Of a DNA stretch of 64,000 nt, positions 46,502 to 57,440 are shown in pieces; within the stretch, counting starts at the first letter, position 1, and each line of letters starts with the position of its first letter. The position numbers and the translations under genes were made by a program. This DNA comes from Megascapheus bottae (taxonomy: Eukaryota; Chordata; Mammalia; Rodentia; Geomyidae): positions 496,001 through 560,000 of the forward strand of contig JANJXV010000154.1 in assembly GCA_024803745.1 (NCBI GenBank). The letters run 5' to 3'. The notes beneath the pieces were generated by a model. It was not told the origin of the DNA, did no database searches, and worked only from the letters and a program-made list of their open reading frames with translations.

Positions 46502-49500
46502 CTAATGATTATGACGAATGAGGGAAACCACTGAGCCTAAGTTCCTTTGAGTCTGGCTTACTTCACTTAATATGATTTGTTCTAAGTCTTTCCATTTCCT
46601 AACAAATGGGGCGATGTCATTCTTTCTGACAGCAGCATAGAATTCCATTGTGTACAAATACCACAACTTGTTGATCCACTCATCAACTCTGGGACATCTG
46701 GGTTGGTTCCATATCTTTGCTATGGTGAATAGTGCTGCAATGAACATTGTTGTGCTAGTGGGTTTAGTATGCCCTTGTTTCTGGATTATTGGGTAAATGC
46801 CAAGTACTGGAATTGCTGGGTCATAGGGGAGTTGTATGTTTAGCGTTTTGAGGCACTGCCGCACTGCTTTCCATAGTGGTTGAACGAGTTTGCACTCCCA
46901 CCAACAGTGTAGTAGTGATCCCTCCTGACCACATCCCCTCCAGCATCTGTTGTCATTCGTTTTCCTGATCCTGGCCATTCTAACTGGAGTTAGGTGGAAT
47001 CTTAGACTTGTTTTGATTTGCATTTCTTTTATGACCAGAGATGTTGAGCATTTCTTCATGTGTCTATAGGCCATTTTTGTTTCTTCTTCAGAGAAGACTC
47101 TCTTTAAGTCTTTGGCCCATTTTGTAATGGGATGGGTGTTACTTTGGAGGTTAGTTTTGGAGTGATTCAATTTTTTGAGTTGTTGATATATTTTAGATAT
47201 GAGGCCTTGTTCCGTTGTTTGGGTGGTGAAGATCTTCTCCCACTCTGTAGGCTTCCTGATTAGTTTACTAGCTACATCCGTTGCCATACAAAAGCTCTGC
47301 AGTTTAATGCAGTCCCACTTATCCAGCCTTTCTCTGATTTGTTGTGATTCTTGGTCCTTATTAAGAAAGTTTCGACCTGTACCAAGGAGGCCTAGTGTAT
47401 CTCCTATTCCTTCCTGTAAACTTTTCAGTGTGTCAGCTTTTACCTCCACGTCTTTGATCCATTTGGAGTTAATTCTAGTGCAAGGTGACAAAGAAGGATC
47501 CAACTTTAGTTTTCTGCAGGTGTTTAACCAGTTCTGCCAGCACAACTTGTTGAAGAGGCTATCTTTCTTCCATTCTATTTTTTTGGCTCCCTGGTCAAAG
47601 ATTAGGTGGCCATAGGTCTGTGGTTTAATATCTGGGTCCGCAGTTCTACTCCATTGGACTTCAGGCCTGTTCTTGTGCCAGTACCAAGCTGTTTTGAGAA
47701 TTATAGCTCTGTAATAGAGCCTTAAGTTTGGAATTGAAATTCCTCCAGCGCTGTTCTTTCTGCTAAGAAGTGTTTTTGCTATACGGGGTCTTTTATTATT
47801 CCATATGAAATTTTGAATTGCCTCTTCTATGTCTTTAAAGAATGACATTGGGATGTTGATGGGTATTACATTGAATTTGTAGATAGCCCTTGGCAAGATT
47901 GTCATTTTCACAATGTTGATTCTTCCAATCCAGGAGCACGGGAGGTTTTTCCATTTCCTTACTTCTGCTTTAATTTCCTTTTTTAGGGTTTTAAAGTTTT
48001 CATCTAAACGGTCCTTTACATTCTTAGTTAAGCTAACTGCTAGGTACTTTATTTTCTTTGAGGCTATTGTGAAAGGATTTTCTTTCCTGATTATTGCCTC
48101 GTTCCTCTCAGTGTTGGCGTAAAGTAAGGCAGTTGATTTGTCAGGGTTGATTTTATGGCCTGCTACCCTTCCAAAGCTTTGAATCAGCTCAAGGAGCTTG
48201 GGAGTAGAGTCTATAGGATTCTTTAAATACAGAATCATGTCATCTGCAAAGAGGGATAGTTTTATTTCCTCTTTCCCTACTTGGATCCACTTTATGCTTG
48301 CTTCTTGCCTTATTGCACTGCCTAGGAATTCTAGTACTATGTTAAAAAGGAGTGGAGAGAGTGGGCATCCTTGTCTCGTTCCTGATTTTAGAGGGAATGC
48401 CTTTAGATTTTCACCATTAAGTATAATACTAGCAGTGGGTTTCTCATACACAGCCTTTATTACATTGAGAAATGTTCCATGGATTCCTAGTTTCTCCACA
48501 TCTTTTAACATAAAGGGGTTTTGTATCTTGTAAAATGTCTTTCCGCATCTATAGAGACATTCATGTGAGTTTTGTCTTTGCTCCTGTTGATGTGTCGAAT
48601 TATATTAATTGATTTGTCTATGTTGAACCAGCTTTGCCTCCCTGTGATGAATCCAGTTTGATCATAGTGTATAATTTTTTTGATGAGTTGTTGTAGACGA
48701 TTGGCCAGTATTTTGTTGAGAAGTTTCGCATCGATGTTCATCAAAGAAATGGGTCTATAGTTCTCTTTCTTTGATGAATCTCTGTCTGGTTTGGGGATGA
48801 GGGATATACTGGCTTCACAGAATGAGTTTGGTAAAGAACCTTCATTTTCAATTTCGTTGAAGAGCTTGAGGAGTATTGGTGTGAGCTCTGCTCTGAAGAC
48901 CTTATAGAATTCAGCTGTGAATCCATCTGGCCCTGGGCTCTTTTTAAGTGGAAGTTGTCTAATTTCCATTTCTATTTCAGAGCTTGAAATAGGCCTGTTG
49001 AGTTGGGTTACCTCTTCTTGATTCAGTGTGGGTATGTTAATGTTGTCTAGGAATTCATCCGTTTCTTCTAGATTCTCAAATTTGTTGGCGTAAAGGTTTG
49101 AGAAGTATTCCCACATGATATTCTGGATCTTGGTAATTTCTGTCGTGATATTACCATTTTCATCTGCGATTTTGTTTATTTTGATATGCTCTCTTCTTTT
49201 TTTGGTAAGATTTGCTAAGGGCTTGTCAATTTTGTTAATTCTTTCAAAGAACCAACTCCTTGTTTTGTTGATTCTTTCTATAGTTTTTTTTATTCCAAAT
49301 CATTTAATTCTGCTTTGATTTTAATAATTTGCTTTCTCCTAATGGGTTTAGGATTGGTTTGTTCCTCTTTTTCCAGGAGGTTAAGTCGAGACCTTAACCA
49401 GGTGGTTTGCCATTTTTCCAACTTGCAGTTGTAGGCACTCAGCGCTATAAATTTTCCTCTGAGTACTGCCTTTGTTGTGCCTAAGGAGTTGATATTTGTG

Positions 49501-50342
49501 TGCTCCTTATTGTTAAATTTCATAAACAGTTGGATATCTGTTCTGATCTCTTCGATTACCCATTGTTTTTGATTCAACAATGTGTGGTTCAGTCTCCATG
49601 AGTTACAGGGTTTTAGTTGGTGGAGATGTGTGTTCAGTTCCAATTTGATGCCTTTATGGTCTGAGAGTGTGCATGGAATAATTTCAGTGTTTCTGAATCT
49701 GTCCAGGTTTGTTTTATGTCCTAAGATGTGGTCTATTTTGGAAAATGTTCCATGTGCTGCTGAGGAAAACGTATATTGTGTTGTTACTGGGTGGAATATT
49801 CTTCAGATGTCTGTTAAATCTCGTTGGTCTATATTGTTGTTCAGTTCTAAGGTTTCTCTGTTGAGTTTTTGCCTTGTTGATCTGTCCATAGGTGAGAGTG
49901 GTGTGTTAAACTCACCAATAATCATTGTGTTTCGATCTACGTATGGTTTCAGTGTAAGTAAAGTTTGCTTGATGAAGTTTGGAGCTCCGGGATTGGGTGT
50001 GTAAATATTTAGGATGGTTATGTCTTCCTGGAGGAAAGATCCCTTTAGTAGTATGTAGTAACCTTCTTTGTCTTTTCTTACTAATTTTAGTTTGAAGTCT
50101 ATTTTGTCTGATATGAGGATGGCAACTCCAGCCTGTTTATGGGGGCAGTTAGCTTGACAGAGTTTATTCCAACCTCTCACTTTCAAAGATGATGGTTTTT
50201 GGGTAAGATGTGTCTCTTGAAGACAGCAAAACGATTGCTCTTGCTTTTTGATCCAACTAGACAGCCTATGCCGTTTAATTGGAGAGTTAAGTCCATTGAT
50301 ATTGAGAGTTAGGATTGAGAGATATTTATTAGTTCCTACCAT
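46502..50342 (-). pseudogene. L1 ORF2 remnant, copy 8, with a 669-codon open C-terminal half
   Basis: Starts at 50342 (MVGTNKYLS). EN piece 49803-50342 contains an intact FCCLQETHLT with the catalytic Glu, then GEFNTP (Asp to Glu), and stops at QRDLTDI. Further pieces: 49290-49643 (GKFIALSAYN), 48505-49116 ([20 protein letters not shown] then a 1-bp frameshift), and 46502-48511, 669 codons with FADDM, HPITKWAKD and the cysteine knuckle. It is the longest open coding stretch in the window, but several breaks upstream make it a pseudogene. Confidence 0.92.
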
Positions 50343-50390
50343 TTTTAAAAGCTTTTAGTAGGGCCTGTGTCTTGACAGTTCTTGTGGTCC

Positions 50391-51576
50391 TTAGATGGTA
50401 TGCTGTTTAGGTGCGATTTCTTTCCCTATGTTGCATTTATTTTGGTTTTCTATGTATAGAGCATCTTTGAGAATTCTCTATAGTGTTGGTTTTGTTTCGA
50501 CATATTGTTGCAGCTTTTCCCTGGAATGGAATGGTTTTATTGTTCCCTCAGTTATAAATGAGAGCTTAGCTGGCTACAGTATTCTTGGTTGGTAGTTATT
50601 TGATTTAAGGGCATGACATATATGCTTCCAGTCACTTCGTGCTTGCATGGTCTCTGCTGAGAAATCTGGGGTTATTCTGATTGGTTTGCTTTTATAGGTT
50701 ACTGATCCATTTACCCTGGCTGCCTTTAGGATCTATTCTTTCGTTTCTATTGATCCAGTTCGGATCACAATGTGGCGGTGGGATGTTCATTTCTGGTCAG
50801 GTCTGTTTGGGGTTATAAAAGCTTTTCGTATGTGGATGGGCCTGCCCTTCTGGATATTTGGGAAGTTCTCTGAGATGATTCCCTGAAGTATATTTCCAAT
50901 ACCATTGACCTCTTTCTCCACGCCCTCCTCAATACCAACTAGCCTTAAATTAGCCTTCCTAATTGTATCTTGGACTTCCTGAAGCGCTCTCTCATATTTC
51001 CTAGATTTGGATTGACTCATTTTCTGTTCTTTCTCTATAATAACTAAATTATCTTCAGCCCCGGAAATTCTCTCCTATGCATTGTCTAAACTGCTATCAA
51101 ACTATCTAATTTATTTTCATCTCCCTTGCTTCTAATTGCTCATTTTTGATGCCTTGCATCTCTTGTTTTAGATCATGTATGGATTTCTTTATCTCCTTGA
51201 TTTCCTTTTGAGTGGTTAGCTCAGTAGCTTTATTTTCTTTGGACATTTGTTGGAGTTTGGACGCGTTTTTATTTCTGGATTCTTTGAATTCATCATTATT
51301 TCTTTGAAAAACCTTTATTATGGCCTCCTTTAGGGCTTCTTCTTTTTCACTTATCACCTTGTTTTTTCTTTCCTCTTGTTCAGCTATGGCTTCCTCCATT
51401 ATCTCTTTCTTTATATTTTCACATTTTCCATTAAGGATGTTTATCAATTGCATTTGTGTAGCACTTGGAAGACTCTCCTCTAGGTTCGCCAGTGACTGTT
51501 CCATTGTCTGTTTATATTGGGTGGGGGATGTTGTTTCTTGATTTGACATTTTTCTTCAGTTTCTTTTTCTGCCCAT
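50391..51576 (-). pseudogene. L1 ORF1 remnant, copy 8, without the array-wide deletion
   Basis: The first ATG (51576) is followed by TGA at codon 7, and the next in-frame Met is at 51549. At the site of the 4-bp deletion this copy reads attatagagaaagaacag, keeping the coiled-coil and RRM halves in one frame there. Other indels break it: a stop near 51106, and bases lost around 51060-51110. The TAG at the Trp site is present. Confidence 0.88.
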
Positions 51577-52238
51577 TTGAAATGGGAGCAAGATTACTAC
51601 TAAATACGGTTATAGTTTTTCAGATATAACCAACCTAGACCTCTATAGCTGGCAGACACTAAATGTTCACAAGTTTTGATTGGTATTATCACTCTTTCTT
51701 TTTGTGCACTTACAGACCAGCGTAATACAACTACTGATAAGCGATTTATACCCAAAACAATAAGCCTCTCAATCCAAACTCTATTGTCGTTAAGTCCCTC
51801 TGAGCCTAAAGAATAATTAACCACCTACATATACAATATTGCTCAACAGCCATCAAGTGTAGATCCGTGCAGTATAAGCTTTGAAAGACGAGCAGAGGTC
51901 CAGAGATAGAATAAAAGAATGAGAGAGGTCAGGGGAGGTGCAAGAGGATTAACGTAAGAGTGTAAGAATATTGTAGTAATGAAGAAAAGGTATAGCATAA
52001 GGATAACTGACATAAGTTGGTAAGTAGGTAGCATATTTGAGTACAAAGTTTGGAAAGTATTAGAATAAAACTTATGTGTTGCTGCACGACTAGCTCTTAG
52101 CCCAACCAGTGGCCTCACAGTGGACCATGGGATGGATCTGTTTTTCTTGTCTACGTTGAGGGAAAGGGCTATTTCACAAGATGCAGAAGCGAAGATTTCA
52201 GAAGCAAATGCTGTGAGTGAAGTAGCTCGTAAAAAGCA

Positions 52239-52440
52239 TTTTTATTTTCCTTTATCTTTCTGCCAGTCTTGGGGCTTGAATTCAGGGCCTGAGCACTGTC
52301 CTCGGGTTTTCTCAAGTCTAGCCCTCTGCCACTTGAGCCACAGTGCCACATCTAGATTTTCTATCTATGTGATACTGAGCAATCCAACCCGGATCTTCAT
52401 GGATGCTAGGAAAGCACTCTACCACTATGCCAAACTCTCA
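52239..52440 (-). mobile_element. SINE-A, inverted, most divergent copy
   Basis: Reverse complement of the element at 120-321 with extra substitutions (gatactgagcaatccaacccgg). Confidence 0.78.
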
Positions 52441-52462
52441 ACCCTGACATAGTAATTATAAA

Positions 52463-52480
52463 GTCATCATCATCATCATA
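52463..52480 (-). repeat. (GAT)n microsatellite, 4 repeats
   Basis: Shortest version in the array: four GAT then GAC on the reverse strand. Confidence 0.9.
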
Positions 52481-52663
52481 TCAAAATGTCCTTTCTCCTA
52501 CAAAGATTGAACACTTATCTATGTGTGTAATGCTTTTTTTAAAATTTCACTAATTCTTCTGTGTTTTTCCTTCTTGCATTTTTTACACATGACAGCAAAG
52601 CTAATCATCAGGAAAAAAGTGATTAGGATACAGAAATCTAATAATATCCTAGTAGATTGACGT

Positions 52664-53164
52664 TACATATGTAATGAGTACATTTCTTGTAAACACTGTT
52701 ACCCCCTCCCCCATTTTCTCTTTCCTTTCCCCCCAAGTCATAAATTTCATTTACAACAAATATATATGTATTTTCATTCCTGAAAAAAATAGTTTAAAAT
52801 GTGTTCAAATAAATGATGTAGTTTGATATATTTATCAAAATGGATTACTTGAACTCTAAAATAAACATTCTAAGTAATTTTTCTCATAAAATTGTAGTAA
52901 TGCTATAAAACTAATATAAAAGGAATTTTAGTTATTACTTTCTTATGTTTTACCTTTAACATTATTACACTAAGCATACTGTTTATGGTATTAATACAGA
53001 CAGCATGAAATATGATTATGTAAAAAAATTAAATGATTAAAAATAGTAAGGTTGGGGGCCAGTAGTTTGGCTTGGTGGCACACACCCTGATCTGGCAAAA
53101 AAGAAGTAAGGTTAGATAAATCAGATTTATTTCCAAATGTGTGGAAAATGGTATGATTTCTTGT
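52664..53164. other. AT-rich unique sequence, no gene seen
   Basis: Immediately right of the array. There is a C-rich patch at 52704-52736 and otherwise AT-rich sequence without coding signal. A short tRNA-like or SINE-like scrap (gccagtagtttggcttggtgg) occurs at 53056-53090. Confidence 0.5.
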
Positions 53165-53345
53165 TTGGCTAGTTCTGCGGCTTGAACTGAGGGACCAGGA
53201 AATGTCCTTGGCCACATTTGTTCAAGGGTGGCACTCTTACACCTGAGCAACAGTGCCCCATCTGCTTTTTCTGTGTATGCAGTGTCGAGGAATTGAATCA
53301 AGGTCTTCTTGTATACTAGGCGAGCACTCTACAACTAGGCAACAT
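53165..53345 (-). mobile_element. Dimeric tRNA-derived SINE, reverse
   Basis: Reversed boxes: gcggcttgaactgaggg, cacctgagcaacagtgcc, gaattgaatcaaggtc, gagcactctacaactagg. Same family as SINE-A/B but independently inserted and diverged. Confidence 0.75.
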
Positions 53346-53768
53346 TAAAAGCCAAAGTAGATTTTTGATGCTATTGTGGAGTTTTAATTTTCTTAAATAT
53401 TTGTACAAAGCACAATGGATATATAAACAGACTTGAACTCACAGAACAGAGTCCCACATAATATTACAGTTACTCTGGCACTTCTCCCGATTGACAAAAC
53501 ACATTTCCAGGCATCTGCTCTGTCCTTCAGCTTTGGTAGCTGACTTGTCTTTCCATGGAGGCCTGGCCTGGATTCCTGGTGATTCCATGCATTTCATATT
53601 TCCCGGTATATCCAGTAAGGTTGTCTTCTATGGGACCAGACCTGTCTGGTTTTTGGCCCACCCAGGACCTATGTGTCTGAGGTCTCACATTATAAGTGGA
53701 AAATAAAACACAGTATAATAAGCACTGAAGAACTGCACACCATAATATTAACAATGAGAGTTTAATAG

Positions 53769-54294
53769 TTAGCAAAGTAAATACAATGAATACTTGACAA
53801 GAATCATGAGAGCAAGATAAAGAGATGTCTTTTTAGGAAGGGGACAGGGAAGCTCTAAATCCAGACTGGCCTCCAAGTTGCCTTCAGACAGTAATTCTAC
53901 TTTCGAGTCCTCAGAAGGGTCTCCTTCCACATGAGAAACAGAATGTCCTTCCTGAGTTAAGAGGGGGATGGATTCTGGTTTGTCGAATGGAGATTGAGTC
54001 TCTTTTAGTGAGATGGATGGGTCTGGATATTCTGTGAGGATGGATTCATTTTCCTCCAATGAATCCAGTATTGAGAGTACACTTGCTGTTTCCCATGGGG
54101 ACATTTTCCATGAGCCCAGCGTGTGCCCCTTCAGCTTGCACAATAAGTGGAGTGTTACTCTGACTCAGATGGACTGACTCTGGGTGGAGTGTGAAAGGAA
54201 ACGGAAGGAAATCTGGCTGCTCTTTTTCTTCCTCCATAGTATCTGCAGGTTCAACTGTGTCACACATGGGGTTCAGAGCAAAAGGTATATCCAT
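53769..54294 (-). pseudogene. Acidic/Pro-rich coding remnant, possibly the RalGDS-like linker
   Basis: Two overlapping reverse ORFs (54046-54294 and 53769-54143) are rich in E, P, S and D (LEENESILTEYPDPS, KPESIPLL). They lie downstream of the REM exon of the RalGDS-like pseudogene in the same orientation. RalGDS proteins have a low-complexity E/P-rich linker between REM and the catalytic GEF domain, so this could be its remnant. There is no recognisable GEF catalytic motif, and the assignment rests on position and composition. Confidence 0.3.
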
Positions 54295-54740
54295 AGGACT
54301 CTAAACCTGTTTGGTAATTTCTACAGAAGGCCCATGCTTTCTGGAGTGCAGTGATGATTCTCAGTCTCCATCAGTCACCAGCTCCATTGGTGGGTTTTTC
54401 ATCCGGAGTTCAGGATAAGCTCTTACACGATGACCCAAACCTAAGAATAGAAATAGGTACAGAGTGGACAGAGTGGACTCTGCAAGTTGAAGTGTCACTC
54501 AACTTCCATGAGGATCTAATGGAGGAACCTGTAGAACTGGAGTTTGGACTGAACACTGAGGAGGTGTAGGGTCTTTCTAATGAGTGCTTATTCCCGAGTC
54601 CTTTCAGAGGACAGACATTACCTGGCTGACACCACCCATAAAGGGCATTTTGCCAAGCTCTGTAGAAGTAAGGGCCAACCAATATCTAGACCACATGGGC
54701 TTCCTACTCACAGGTTCTGAGGCACCCACACCAGGACTTC

Positions 54741-55464
54741 TACTTTTTCTTGGTCTTACTGGTCACATATTCCTCCAGCTGGTCAAAAAGTTTGTGTTTA
54801 GAAGCTTAGCTCCCCTGTGAACACCCCAGTGAAACAAACAGGCTCAGAGAGGAGCCAAGTATTCCAAGGCTTGGCCAGGAGTGGTGAGCAAACATGGGTT
54901 TGGAGGGGGAACACTCACTTTTTCAAGAGAATTTCCAGCAACTACTACATTGTCCTCCACTATTTGAAATTGTGCAGGAAGTTTCCCACATAAAAGAGAT
55001 CACCTTTCTGGTAGGCAGGGATCAGCTTTGTCAGCAGCATCTCCAACAGGCCTTCCTCCAGGATCCATAGGTTACAAGGCTCATTCAGAGTCTGAGCTGA
55101 CTTACCATCACACTGTATTGGCAAAACAGTGGATATTTCAAACGTAGGAATGGGACCGCACTTCACACTGAGGAATTGGTATAGAGTAGATTGGAAATGA
55201 CACACTCTAATCTCAGTATAGTCACTTGAAAGCACACAAGAAGGTTGTAGTTTGTGGGCAGGATGATGGGTTCAAATAGGTTTCCTCTCAATATACCTCA
55301 TCTGAGTTTCCCTGGAGTTTCCTGGCTTTCTTCCTAGAGAAATGCCTGATATACTGGAATTTTGTCTTGGCCCTGATCCAGCATCTACTTCTTCAAGTGT
55401 GACATCCATATCTCTCATGCCTGAGATCCGAGCCTCCTGACCTTTGGCAACAGCACAGCAACAT
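54741..55464 (-). pseudogene. RalGDS-like guanine nucleotide exchange factor pseudogene (exon 1 and REM exons)
   Basis: RalGDS-family proteins activate Ral GTPases; the REM (RasGEF_N) domain supports the catalytic domain. Exon 1 (55297-55464) reads MLLCCCQRSG... and ends at a GT donor, with a stop after GCHT. The REM exon (~54913-55235) reads LIPAYQKGDLFYVGNFL and continues to LLEILLK before GTGAGT, matching the family spacing of conserved L, PA, D-L-x-Y-V and F-L residues. Three in-frame TAGs lie at the position after NFLHNFK and at the two codons after WRTM. A further exon scrap at ~54760-54810 (LFDQLEEYV) fits the REM end. No catalytic GEF domain is visible. Confidence 0.65.
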
Positions 55465-55860
55465 CTTTCTTCCTCCTGAGCCACAGGCCAAGGGAGCTGA
55501 CTTGAGCTGGTTGTCACATACAGTGGCTTGGTTACCAGGGTTCCATATTCTGTTCCATTGTGAGGGAGGTAGGCTCACCTTTCAAGGCCCAATGACCAAA
55601 GCTCCTTGCTCACAGAAGACCTCCCCAAAGACATACTGGAGGCTGAATCTCCCTTCCCACCTCACATATGGATGTAGTAAACAGCACACCTTTTTGTTCA
55701 AATCCCAAGTCATTAACTAGGCGTAAGTGCTAGCCTGGTCTCAGGCTCAAGGAGCCTTTCTTAGGTAAGATCCAAACTTAACTGTCACTATTCCCCTTAG
55801 CCTTCACAAGACATTTTGCTTCACAGTGCCTTCTCAGCTTGCATTTTGCCTCTTGCACAT

Positions 55861-56048
55861 TTTCTTTGCTAGTCCTGGGACTTGACCTCAGAGCCTGACC
55901 ATTGTTCTTAGGCTTTCTTTAGGCTATAGCTGTCCCACCAAGCCACAGCACCACTTCCAGAGTTTTCTATGTATATGGTACTGCAGAATCAAACGGGACT
56001 CTTTTTGTGTGGTAGCCAAGCACTCTACAAATAGATGAAAGACCCAGG
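55861..56048 (-). mobile_element. SINE-B ortholog in the single-copy paralog
   Basis: Same insertion and orientation as the array SINE-B (ggacttgacctcagagcctg, gagcc/aagccacagcaccactt). The SINE therefore predates the split between the two loci. Confidence 0.75.
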
Positions 56049-56145
56049 CCATCTTGCACATATTTTTCACTTCAATCTACTAGGACGTTGTTAGGTTTCT
56101 GTATCCTAATCTATTTTTCTTCCTGATGAATATCTGTGCTGCCAA

Positions 56146-56211
56146 GAGCAGTGCTCAGGCCCTGAGTTCAAGCCCCAGAAAAAACAAAAGAAAAGAAAAG
56201 AAAAGAAATGT
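56146..56211 (+). mobile_element. SINE-A remnant and (AAAAG)n tail
   Basis: Only the 3' end of the right monomer survives (cagtgctcaggccctgag, ttcaagccccag), followed by an expanded aaaag tail. The rest was deleted relative to the array version. Confidence 0.7.
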
Positions 56212-56377
56212 GCTTTTTACAAGTTATTCACTCACAGCATTTGCCTCTGAATTCTTCGCTTCTGCATCTTGTGACTTATCCCTTTCCCTCAATGTAGACA
56301 AGAAAAACAGATTTTATTACTTGCTATCCTGTTGTCCAATCTTTGGATATTAATTCAAAATACAATATTGCCTGAGA

Positions 56378-56436
56378 TATTGTGTGTGTGCATGTGTGTG
56401 TGTATCTGCCAATGTGTGCATGCACACATGTGTACA
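56378..56436 (+). repeat. (TG)n-rich microsatellite
   Basis: Imperfect TG/CA alternation with interruptions (tgtgtgtgtgcatgtgtgtg...). Confidence 0.85.
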
Positions 56437-57261
56437 GGGTTTAGGGCTTACTCATAGGGCCTGTGTGATAACCCTCAGCATGTTTTCCTCAAAGGTATTG
56501 GTCTTTCACTTCTAGCTTATTATAGCTAATTGGAGTTGAGAGATTCACTCAATTTCTTGCCCTGTGCATTGGAACCCAGTGCTGGGTTCTCATATTGTTA
56601 ATTGTAGCTATAGAGAAGCCTGAGGTCTGGAGATCCTCGTTAGAATCCAGCCCCTGAAAGAAAGTCACTGATAGAAATCTTTATCTTCAGTTAAGCACGA
56701 ATAAATAAGGCAAAAGTGGAACTGTGGCTCAGTTCCTCTTGTAGCAGCCATGAGAAAATTAGTAATTGGCAGCACCTGGTCCCTGAGAGAAATCCTTAGC
56801 ACTGGTTCAAAAAAAGAAAGAAAATAATGAAAAAAATTAAAACTTGCTGAGGAATCCATAAGGATAAACGTGCCTGTGAATAATCTTGTCATTTCAGATT
56901 CCCTCAAGAGCTTATGTCTCTCTATATTTTTTTCAAGTTTTTTTTAAAGATATTTACATATTTTCTATCTTTCTTAAACAGAGATAGCCATCCACAAAAC
57001 ACAAACACAAACTCTCACACAGTATACCACCCACCCATAAGTGTCTGGCTATGTATATATGTATAGTCATATGTATTGATCTGTCTCTCTATACTAATAT
57101 ATTAATGCATAAACATATGTATTTAGACAAACAGGAAACATACATAGATAGGTCTCAGGCATTTCCAGATTTTGTGCAAGTCTTCTGAGTACAACTTACC
57201 ATTGTATTGTTTGTCAAGATAGAGTCCCTCTAACTTTTGGCCAGCTTCTTGTCCTTTGATA
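56437..57261. other. Intergenic sequence with one degenerate SINE, no gene
   Basis: AT-rich, with low-complexity tracts at 56940-57130. At 56713-56832 a degenerate + strand tRNA-derived SINE is likely (gtggaactgtggctcag, ctggtccctgag, A-rich tail with aaagaaagaaaata). Confidence 0.4.
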
Positions 57262-57440
57262 CTTTTTTCTGCCAGTCCTGGGTTTTGAACGCTAGGCCTG
57301 GATGCTGTCACTGAGCTTGAGCTTCTTGCATTCAGTAGTTTATTGCAGATAAGAGTCTCATGGAGTTTCTGTCCTGGGCTGGCTTTGAATTGTGATCCTC
57401 AGATCTCAAACTCCTGAGTAGCTAGGATGACAGTCTGGAG
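57262..57440 (-). mobile_element. Composite SINE: ID-like monomer plus B1-like (7SL) arm, reverse
   Basis: The tRNA-like part reads ctgccagtcctgggttttga. It is joined through gataagagtctcatgg to a B1/Alu-like arm (gggctggctttgaattgtg, ctcctgagtagctaggatga). The same composite occurs at 60598 and 61745. Confidence 0.7.

Larger units (their letters stand above)
46084..52135 (-). mobile_element. LINE-1 copy 8 (inverted, full length, most divergent)
   Basis: Reverse-strand full-length element: leader 51577-52135, ORF1 remnant 50391-51576, ORF2 remnant 46502-50342, G-rich 3' UTR (C-rich on +) near 46200-46250, and A-rich tail at 46084-46105. It lacks the 4-bp ORF1 deletion and the EN-start lesions common to copies 1-7 but has its own stops and indels. 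It behaves as an outgroup within the array and adjoins the array's right boundary. Confidence 0.93.
1..52663. repeat. Tandem array of ~7.4-kb L1 + RalGDS-exon composite units, with inverted right end
   Basis: The same ordered set of landmarks recurs with spacings of 7447, 7425, 7383, 7432 and 7414 bp: (GAT)n, dimeric SINE, L1 leader, ORF1, ORF2, A-rich tail, RalGDS-like exon, reverse SINE. After 41634 the same landmarks appear on the opposite strand. The left end is cut by the window edge inside a flank. The right end is at 52663, where similarity to the unit stops just after the sequence gtagattgacgt. Every copy carries the same non-L1 flank, so the repeated object is a DNA segment and not a set of independent L1 insertions. 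Confidence 0.95.
52136..52663 (-). repeat. Truncated array-unit flank at the right array boundary
   Basis: Contains inverted SINE-A and a short (GAT)4 and ends at 52663. SINE-B and the RalGDS exon are absent. The breakpoint lies within flank sequence, not at an L1 end. Confidence 0.88.
55236..56314 (+). repeat. Single-copy paralog of the array-unit flank
   Basis: Parallels 6473-7871 from gttgtagtttgtggg to acaagaaaaacagat, including the exon, SINE-B and the end of SINE-A, at clearly lower identity than between array copies. It lacks the (GAT)n and most of SINE-A. Outside this block the two loci differ: here the REM exon lies to the left, in the array an L1. It shows that the array flank derives from a RalGDS-like locus. 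Confidence 0.88.

Noticed and set aside
46502..48511. 669-codon ORF as a functional reverse transcriptase gene
   Set aside because: It is the C-terminal part of L1 copy 8 ORF2. The palm box with the first catalytic Asp is separated from it by a 1-bp frameshift, and the upstream EN has stops.
1..52663. Regularly spaced repeats as a CRISPR-like array
   Set aside because: The period is 7.4 kb, the repeats are L1s with gene-fragment flank, and the context is mammalian.
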